A stretch of 17,984 nt of DNA from Gemmatimonadota bacterium (GTDB taxonomy: Bacteria; Gemmatimonadota; Gemmatimonadetes; Gemmatimonadales; GWC2-71-9): contig QHVD01000330.1 of the NCBI GenBank assembly GCA_003222235.1, positions 1-17,984 of the forward strand, read 5' to 3'. Below the pieces are notes generated by a model. It was given only the letters and a program-made list of their open reading frames with translations. It was not told the DNA's origin and did not search any database. The translations under genes and the position numbers were made by a program. Positions 12,377-17,984 of the stretch are shown piece by piece (the first letter of the stretch is position 1; each line of letters starts with the position of its first letter).

Positions 12377-14911
12377 TTACCTGTGTCTGCCCAACGCGAG
12401 GAGATTCGCAAACAGCCTATACGCGCCGGGCACACCCGCGGGCAGTTGTCGGAAGAAGCTCAGCCCGGTGTACACGTACGTCCCCTTGCCGACGGCCGCG
12501 ACCAGCAGGCCGCCCCGGAGCGGCGGGTCGCCGGGGTCGTGCATCTCGAGGAGCGGCGTGTAGGCGGGATCCCACTCGTGGGCGAAATAGAGGCCGCGCT
12601 CCTGCACCCAGCCCTCCCAATCGTTCGCCCCGATCTCGTTCGGCACATGGAAGACCGGGCTCGTGGAATCGAGCGGCGTGACCGGCGCGGTCTCGTCCGT
12701 CACCCGGTCGTGAGGCCGCGCCAGCGAGAGGGGGTACGGCGCGAACCGCCCGTCCACGAACTGGTACTGCTGATACTGCACGAGCACGAGGCCGCCATTG
12801 CGCGCGTAGTCCAGGATGCGGCCGTTGTTGGCGACCAGCGCGGGCTCGGTCTCGTACGCGCGGCTCCCGATCACGATCGCGGCGTACCGCGCGAGAGCGC
12901 CGCGGGCGAGGGTGTCGGGGCCGAGCAGCTCCACGGGCACGCCGACCGCGGCCAGGTCCTCGGGCACTCGGTCCGCGGCGCCCCGCACGTAGCCGACCCG
13001 CGCCAGCGCCGGCAGCGCGATCCGGGCCACGCGGATCTCGGCAGTCGAGGGGTGCACCACGGGGCGCGGCCGGATGTGCGGGTAGGCGATCACGACCAGC
13101 GCGCCCTCGCTGGTCCCGCCGTCGGGCCCCCCGCCGATCGCGGCGGCGCCGAGCTCGTAGACTCCGGGCCCGACGCCGGCGGGGAGCGACACGGTGAACG
13201 TGACGCTTTTCGCCTCGTCCTCGCGCTGGAAGGCGAGGCTCTCGGACGGGGGGGGCACTGCTCCCGCCGCCCAGCCGCGCGGCATCGTGAGCCGGACGCT
13301 CGCGACCGCGGGACCTCGGGCCCGATTGGTGACGGACACGGTGAACTGTCGCGAGGTGCCTCGACGGTCCGCCGGCCACACCACGAGATCCGGGCTCACC
13401 TCCACGTCGAACGGACGCGTGACCAGGAGCGGCCTCCGGACCTCGCCGATCGCCTGGTCGCGGTAGCGGTAGGCGACCTCGCGCCGCAGGGTGACGGCCG
13501 AGCCGGCGATGGTCAGCCGGGCCACCACTTCCACCGGCGGTGGCTCGAACGGCAGCCCGCGCCACTCGGGCGGCACGCCGCTCCAGTCGTACAGCGCCCC
13601 GTGCAGGGGGGACCCGGACGCGAGACGGGGGCGGGGGCCCAGGAAATACGGCCGGGAGCGCGGCGCGTCCCGCGCGACGGTGAGCGCGAACCGGCGGGTC
13701 GCGAGTGCGCCGGGAGCCACCGGCGAGGCGGATGGGTCGATCCGCTCGACGCTCCAACCCAGTGGCGCGGTCACATCGATTCCGTCGAGCGTCGACCCTG
13801 AGTCTCCCGCGTTCCAGACGCCGGCTTCCACCTGGAGACGTTCGCCGGGCATCACGATGTCGTCATCGGCGACGCCGTCGATCGAGACGCCGGCCGCCGT
13901 GGCAAGAGCGGCCTGAAGGATGTCCCTCTGCCCGGCGTCGCCGTCGCCCAGCGCCCTTAGCGCCCGCGCCAGGAGCGGGACGACGGCGGAGGGACGCAAC
14001 GGGTTGAGGCGGGCGCGGGCCGAGTCGATGAGCGCCACGTAGCCCTCCCTGCCGTGCAGCAGCGTGTCGATGCCGGCGAAGAGCCCCGCGTCCGGACCGT
14101 CCCGACCCCGACGGACCTCCAGCAGGGCGACGCGCACAGGGCTCGGGCCCGGGCGCTCGAGCGCCCCCTGGTCCTGCGAGCGATGGCGGCTGCGCCCCGC
14201 CATCGCGACCTGGTGGTACGAGCGGCCCGTCACCGGATCGAGCGCGCCTGCATCGAGGACGAGCGAGGCTCCCGCCGTGTCGAAGTTCGCGGAGCGGTAG
14301 AGCTTCACCGGCCCCCAGCTCGAGTCCCGGAGCGCCTCGAACGCCTGGCGCGCGAGCAGGCCCGACACCTGGTGCTGGCCGTGGCCGTCGCGCGGCGTCC
14401 CCGAGAAAACCGAGATCAGCACCTGGGGCCGGAAGCGGCGGATGACGTCCAGCACGTCCTCGAGCAGGGAATCGCGCGGCCAGAAGCGCCATGTCTCGTC
14501 GGCGGTCTTCGAGTAGCCGAAATCGTAGGCCCGCGTGAAGAACTGCCGCGCGCCGTCGAGCTCGCGGGCGGCGAGCAACTCCTCCGAGCGGATGACCCCG
14601 AGCTCGGGCCCGAGCTCCGGACCGATCAGGTTCTGGCCGCCTTCGCCCCGGTTGAGCGAGAGGTAGGCGACCTGGGCACCCATGCCCCGGGCGAGGAGCG
14701 CGAGCAGGTCCGAGGTCTCGTCATCGGGGTGGGCGCCGATCATCAGCACGCGTTTGTTCGCGCCGAGCTGCTTCAGGGCGGCCGCTAACGCCGCGACGCC
14801 GCCGGTGCCGGGGGGCGCCAGCTGGCCGAGCCCTGGTCCGGCGGCGCTGAGAGAGGCAACGAGGCTGAACCGGAGCGCGCGCCACACCGCGTGAAGATAA
14901 GTCCTGTTCAA
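12377..14911 (-). CDS. PIG-L family deacetylase with long C-terminal extension
   Basis: About 844 residues from a TTG at 14911 that overlaps the amidohydrolase stop (TTGA). This start gives a sensible export signal (RTYLHAVWRALRFSLVASLSAAGPGLG). The deacetylase domain (about 50-290) shows the zinc site AHPDDE (60-65; H61 and D64 expected as ligands, D63 as base) and the second motif GHGQHQVSG (H180), as in MshB/LmbE enzymes that de-N-acetylate amino-sugar conjugates. A middle region has paired beta-domains like NEW3 (RQFTVSVTNRARGPAVASVRLTMPRGW). The last 200 residues (AAIVIGSRAYE, NGGLVLVQYQQYQ, GKGTYVYTGLSFFRQLPAG) resemble a ThuA/glutamine-amidotransferase-like fold. Acts outside the cytoplasm, natural substrate unknown. 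Confidence 0.85.
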   Translation of the reverse strand: MNRTYLHAVWRALRFSLVASLSAAGPGLGQLAPPGTGGVAALAAALKQLGANKRVLMIGAHPDDETSDLLALLARGMGAQVAYLSLNRGEGGQNLIGPELGPELGVIRSEELLAARELDGARQFFTRAYDFGYSKTADETWRFWPRDSLLEDVLDVIRRFRPQVLISVFSGTPRDGHGQHQVSGLLARQAFEALRDSSWGPVKLYRSANFDTAGASLVLDAGALDPVTGRSYHQVAMAGRSRHRSQDQGALERPGPSPVRVALLEVRRGRDGPDAGLFAGIDTLLHGREGYVALIDSARARLNPLRPSAVVPLLARALRALGDGDAGQRDILQAALATAAGVSIDGVADDDIVMPGERLQVEAGVWNAGDSGSTLDGIDVTAPLGWSVERIDPSASPVAPGALATRRFALTVARDAPRSRPYFLGPRPRLASGSPLHGALYDWSGVPPEWRGLPFEPPPVEVVARLTIAGSAVTLRREVAYRYRDQAIGEVRRPLLVTRPFDVEVSPDLVVWPADRRGTSRQFTVSVTNRARGPAVASVRLTMPRGWAAGAVPPPSESLAFQREDEAKSVTFTVSLPAGVGPGVYELGAAAIGGGPDGGTSEGALVVIAYPHIRPRPVVHPSTAEIRVARIALPALARVGYVRGAADRVPEDLAAVGVPVELLGPDTLARGALARYAAIVIGSRAYETEPALVANNGRILDYARNGGLVLVQYQQYQFVDGRFAPYPLSLARPHDRVTDETAPVTPLDSTSPVFHVPNEIGANDWEGWVQERGLYFAHEWDPAYTPLLEMHDPGDPPLRGGLLVAAVGKGTYVYTGLSFFRQLPAGVPGAYRLFANLLALGRHR

Positions 14912-16209
14912 GGCGGCAAGTACACCACCCCGCCTTTCATAACGAACTTCACGCGCTCGAGTTCCGTGATGTCTTTGAGGGGATCCCCCGACACTGCCAC
15001 GAGGTCGGCGTACATGCCCGGCGCCACGGCGCCCAGGTCGGGCTGCCCCAGCAGCTCCGCCGCGAGCGAGGTGCCCGACTTGATCGCCTGCATCGGCGTC
15101 ATGCCGTACTGCACGTAGTACTCGAACTCTTTCGCCTGGTTGACTTCGGTCCACGGAAACCCGCCCACGTCGGTGCCGAGCACGATTTTCACGCCCTTCT
15201 TGAGCGCGTGCTGGAACGCCCGCTTCTGGGCGGCGGGGATCGGGCCCCACACGCCGCCGCGAGGGGCCGCGACGTACAGCGCCACGGTGACGGTCGGAAC
15301 CCAGTACACGCCGCGCGCCGCCGCCACGTCGAGTAAGGAGTCGGTGAAGCCGTCGCCGTGCTCGATGGTGTTCACCCCGGCGCGCAGCGCCGCGGCGATC
15401 CCGTCCGAGCCGATGGCATGCGCCGCGACCCGGCGTCCGAGGCGGTGGGCCTCATCGACGATCGCCTTCGCCTCTTCGTCGGTGAAGTTGACCCAGCTGT
15501 GCAGCACGCTGTCGGGAGGGGGACCGAAGTAGTAGCGCCGGTCGGAATAGTACTTGATCCAATCGGCTCCGTGCGCCACCTGCTCCCGCACCGCCAGGCG
15601 CGCCTGGTCCACCCCGTCCACGGGCTGCACGCCGTGCGGCAGCTCGAGCTCCCAGTTGGCGGACACGATCGGATACATCCCGGTCGGCGCCATCGCACGG
15701 GTCGCGGCGAAGATCCTGGGCCCCGGGATCTCGGCGTTGGCCACCGCCCGCTTGATGTCCACGTCGGCGTACATCGCTCCCTCGGTTTCGAGGTCGCGCA
15801 GCGCCGTGAAGCCGTGCTCCAGCGCGATGCGCGCGTTGCGCGCCCCGAGAATCGCCCGATAGGCGGTCGACTGCTGCAGCAGTTGCTGCTCGTACGACTC
15901 CGCCGTGGGGTCGCCCTGGAGCAGCAGGTGCGTGTGGGTGTCGATCAGGCCCGGGAGCACGACGAGCTGGGAGAGATCGACGACGCGGGCTGCTTTCGAC
16001 TGTCCCTGCACCTGGGCGAGCGCCCCCACCGTTTTGATGCGTTCGCCTTCCACCAGGATCCCCACGCTCGGCTGCGGCGCGTCGGAGCGGCCGTCGATGA
16101 GGCGCCCGGCCTTGATGAGGATCGCCTCGGGTTGGCCGGGCCTGGGCGTTTGGGCGGCCAGGGTGGCGGACAGAGCGAGCGGCACGGACAGAATCGCGAG
16201 GCGGCGCAC
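14908..16209 (-). CDS. Secreted amidohydrolase family protein (imidazolonepropionase/prolidase-like)
   Basis: A 433-residue metal-dependent hydrolase with a signal peptide (MRRLAILSVPLALSATLAAQ). All expected metal-site residues are present: HTH at 92-94 in GLIDTHTHL, carboxylated Lys candidate K219 in DWIKYYSD, H264 in AAHAIG, H284 in TIEHGD, and D347 in LGTDVGG. The layout matches the imidazolonepropionase-like/Xaa-Pro dipeptidase branch, whose secreted members act on small amides or peptides; the substrate cannot be told. GTG 16209 is chosen because AGGAGG lies eight bases upstream (16218-16223) and the signal peptide begins there. It is the first gene of the long minus-strand string and overlaps the PIG-L gene by four bases. 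Confidence 0.9.
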   Translation of the reverse strand: MRRLAILSVPLALSATLAAQTPRPGQPEAILIKAGRLIDGRSDAPQPSVGILVEGERIKTVGALAQVQGQSKAARVVDLSQLVVLPGLIDTHTHLLLQGDPTAESYEQQLLQQSTAYRAILGARNARIALEHGFTALRDLETEGAMYADVDIKRAVANAEIPGPRIFAATRAMAPTGMYPIVSANWELELPHGVQPVDGVDQARLAVREQVAHGADWIKYYSDRRYYFGPPPDSVLHSWVNFTDEEAKAIVDEAHRLGRRVAAHAIGSDGIAAALRAGVNTIEHGDGFTDSLLDVAAARGVYWVPTVTVALYVAAPRGGVWGPIPAAQKRAFQHALKKGVKIVLGTDVGGFPWTEVNQAKEFEYYVQYGMTPMQAIKSGTSLAAELLGQPDLGAVAPGMYADLVAVSGDPLKDITELERVKFVMKGGVVYLPP

Positions 16210-16296
16210 CGGGTTCCCCTCCTCTATATGAGGCGAGGCGAATTTCCCCCTAACCCACCCGCTGTCAAGACGCTTAAGTTATCGCAGGAGGCAGCC
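16210..16296. promoter_or_regulatory. Divergent control region between amidohydrolase and acyl-CoA dehydrogenase
   Basis: These 87 bases separate two outward-facing genes, so both need signals here. On the minus strand a perfect TTGACA occurs at 16268-16263, about 54 bases before the amidohydrolase GTG; the -10 expected 16-17 bases on is poor (GAAATT or AAATTC). On the plus strand AGGAGG at 16286-16291 serves the dehydrogenase. CCTC-TATAT-GAGG (16221-16233) is a small palindrome touching the amidohydrolase ribosome site. The promoter call is tentative, the ribosome sites are clear. Confidence 0.4.
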
Positions 16297-17984
16297 ATGA
16301 CCACTACCACCGCTCCGGAACGCCCAGACCGCAAGGTCAGCGCCGACGAGGCCCGTGAGGTTGCAGAAGGCGCACGTGAGAAAGAGTGGGCCGCGCCAAG
16401 CTTCGTGCGCGACCTCTTTCTTGGAACCCTCCGGATGGACCTGATCCATCCGTATCCCGAGCAGGACCCCGAGGAAGTTCAGCGCGCTCAGCCGTTCCTC
16501 GACCGACTCGAGAGATTCTTGCGTGAAAAGGTCGATTCCGACCGGATCGACCGTGAAGGCGAGATCCCCGAGGAGGTCGTGCGGGGGCTGCGCGAGATGG
16601 GCGCGTTCGGGATCAAGATCCCGCGCGAGTACGGCGGGCTGGGGCTGTCGCAGCTGTCGTACATGAAGGCGATGGAGCTCGTGTCCTCGGTCGACGGCTC
16701 CCTCACGGCGCTACTTTCAGCCCACCAGTCCATCGGGGTGCCCGGGCCGCTCAAGATGTTCGGCTCCGAGGCGCAGAAGAAGAGGTACCTCCCGCGGCTC
16801 GCGCGCGGGGCGATCTCCGCGTTCGCGCTCACGGAGCCGGGTGTGGGGTCCGACCCGGCCGCGATGGAGGCCACCGCGGTGCCGAGCGAGGACGGGGAGA
16901 GCTGGATCCTGAACGGCGAGAAGCTGTGGTGCACGAACGGCACCATCGCGGAGCTGCTCGTGGTGATGGCGCGGACGCCGTCGAAGGTGGTAAACGGCCG
17001 GGAGCGGCGGCAGATCACCGCCTTCATCGTCGAGACGAGCTGGCCGGGGGTGGACGTCAAGCACCGCTGCCATTTCATGGGGCTCAAGGCGATCTACAAC
17101 GGCGTGATGCGCTTCACGAACGTGCGGATCCCCAAGGAGAACGTGTTGTGGGGCGAGGGCAAGGGTCTCAAGCTCGCCCTCATCACCCTCAACACCGGGC
17201 GGCTGACGCTGCCCGTCGCCGCCGTGGCGGCCGCCAAGCGGTGCCTGGAGATCAGCCGCGCCTGGGCCAACGAGCGCGTGCAGTGGGGCAAGCCGATCGG
17301 CAAGCACGACGCCATCGCTCAGAAGATCGGGGCGATGGCCGCGAACACGTTCGCGATGGAGTCGGTGGTCGAGGTCTGCGGGTTACTCGCCGATCGCGGC
17401 ACCTACGACATCCGGCTCGAGGCGGCGATCGCCAAGCTCTACAATTCGGAGGTCGGGTGGCGCATCATCGACGACACCGTGCAAATCCGCGGCGGCCGGG
17501 GGTACGAGACCGCCGACTCCCTCCGGGCGCGCGGGGAGAAGCCGATCCCGATCGAGCGCATGCTGCGGGACTTCCGCATCAACCTGATCTTCGAGGGCTC
17601 GAGCGAGATCATGCACCTGTTCATCGCCCGGGAGGCGGTGGACAAGCACCTGCAGACGGCCGGCGACGTGGTCCTGCCCGGCAAGACCGCCGGGCAGCGC
17701 CTGGCCGGGCTGGCGCGCGCGGCGCGGTTCTACGCTTGGTGGTATCCGTCCCGCTGGATCGGCTGGAGCTTCTGGCCCAAGCACGCCGAGTTCGGACCGC
17801 TCGCACCGCACATGCGCTACGTGGAGCGCGGATCCCGCCGGCTCGCCCGCAGCGTGTTCCACACGATGATGCGCTTCGGCCCGAAGCTCGAGCAGCGTCA
17901 GGCGGTGCTGTTCCGCCTCGTGGATGCCGGAGCGGAGCTGTTCGCGATGGCCGCCACGTGCGCGCGGGCGCAGCGGCTCGCCCA
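16297..17984 (+). CDS. Acyl-CoA dehydrogenase (long-chain/FadE-like), cut by window end
   Basis: 562 codons are visible without a stop; the gene runs past the right edge. ATG 16297 follows AGGAGG (16286-16291) by five bases. The protein is a flavoenzyme that introduces the alpha-beta double bond in acyl-CoA during fatty-acid oxidation. Seen: a helical N-terminal domain with FGIKIPREYGGLGLSQL, the FAD/substrate motif ALTEPGVGSD (177-186), WCTNG, the helix ISRAWANERVQWGKPIG, the motif QIRGGRGYE, and IFEGSSEIM carrying the expected catalytic base E433. The extra N-terminal 50 or so residues and the C-terminal domain after about residue 450 match the larger VLCAD/ACAD9-type enzymes rather than short-chain ones. 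It is cytosolic and is transcribed away from the minus-strand string. Confidence 0.92.
   Translation, partial: MTTTTAPERPDRKVSADEAREVAEGAREKEWAAPSFVRDLFLGTLRMDLIHPYPEQDPEEVQRAQPFLDRLERFLREKVDSDRIDREGEIPEEVVRGLREMGAFGIKIPREYGGLGLSQLSYMKAMELVSSVDGSLTALLSAHQSIGVPGPLKMFGSEAQKKRYLPRLARGAISAFALTEPGVGSDPAAMEATAVPSEDGESWILNGEKLWCTNGTIAELLVVMARTPSKVVNGRERRQITAFIVETSWPGVDVKHRCHFMGLKAIYNGVMRFTNVRIPKENVLWGEGKGLKLALITLNTGRLTLPVAAVAAAKRCLEISRAWANERVQWGKPIGKHDAIAQKIGAMAANTFAMESVVEVCGLLADRGTYDIRLEAAIAKLYNSEVGWRIIDDTVQIRGGRGYETADSLRARGEKPIPIERMLRDFRINLIFEGSSEIMHLFIAREAVDKHLQTAGDVVLPGKTAGQRLAGLARAARFYAWWYPSRWIGWSFWPKHAEFGPLAPHMRYVERGSRRLARSVFHTMMRFGPKLEQRQAVLFRLVDAGAELFAMAATCARAQRLA

Noticed and set aside
11450..13801. 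783-residue plus-strand open frame
   Set aside because: It runs antisense through the binding protein, the repeat array and the PIG-L gene. The translation is Arg/Pro/His-rich with no motif, a GC-driven shadow.

Overview
The window is a GC-rich bacterial chromosome fragment, probably from an uncultivated Gemmatimonadota-like soil or sediment bacterium. That placement is an inference from the gene types (PIG-L deacetylase with a long C-terminal extension, secreted amidohydrolase, PafA-like phosphatase, serine hydrolase), the GC bias and a heptamer repeat array. No rRNA or tRNA gene is present to confirm it.

Layout. (1) 1-801, minus strand: a drug/lipid-export type ABC ATPase whose C-terminal part is displaced into another frame by a small deletion. 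(2) About 846-5465: a plus-strand island of visibly lower GC in places (29 of 60 bases are G+C in 2341-2400, against 44 of 60 in 10021-10080). It holds two small exported proteins, a slipin (SPFH) membrane protein, an unknown 134-residue protein, a cluster of REP-like hairpins, a DUF2277 protein and a secreted serine hydrolase of the beta-lactamase fold. The island is bracketed by two related copies of the 3' end of one gene: a complete copy at 5466-5840 and a 13-codon remnant at 804-845, just upstream of the ABC ATPase. (3) 5466-16209, minus strand: a nearly gapless gene string, read amidohydrolase > PIG-L deacetylase > [heptamer array] > iron(III)-type ABC transporter (binding lipoprotein, ATPase, fused permease) > MFS exporter > alkaline phosphatase family enzyme > coiled-coil protein of unknown function. 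Four junctions are 4-base stop/start overlaps (TTGA, GTGA, GTGA, ATGA), so translational coupling is likely. (4) 16210-16296: a divergent control region. (5) 16297 to the end, plus strand: an acyl-CoA dehydrogenase cut by the window edge.

How it fits together. The minus-strand string joins periplasmic hydrolases (amidohydrolase, PIG-L, phosphatase) to a metal or small-solute importer and an exporter. Three conserved genes carry small deletions: a frameshift in the first ABC ATPase, about 12 residues missing between Walker B and the H-loop of the iron-type ATPase, and about 5 residues missing in the slipin. These could be real decay or assembly errors.

I found no convincing CRISPR array, phage module, toxin-antitoxin pair, tRNA or rRNA. 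The best leads are the bracketed island, the heptamer array that has become part of a lipoprotein gene's 5' end, and the lesions in the two ABC ATPases.
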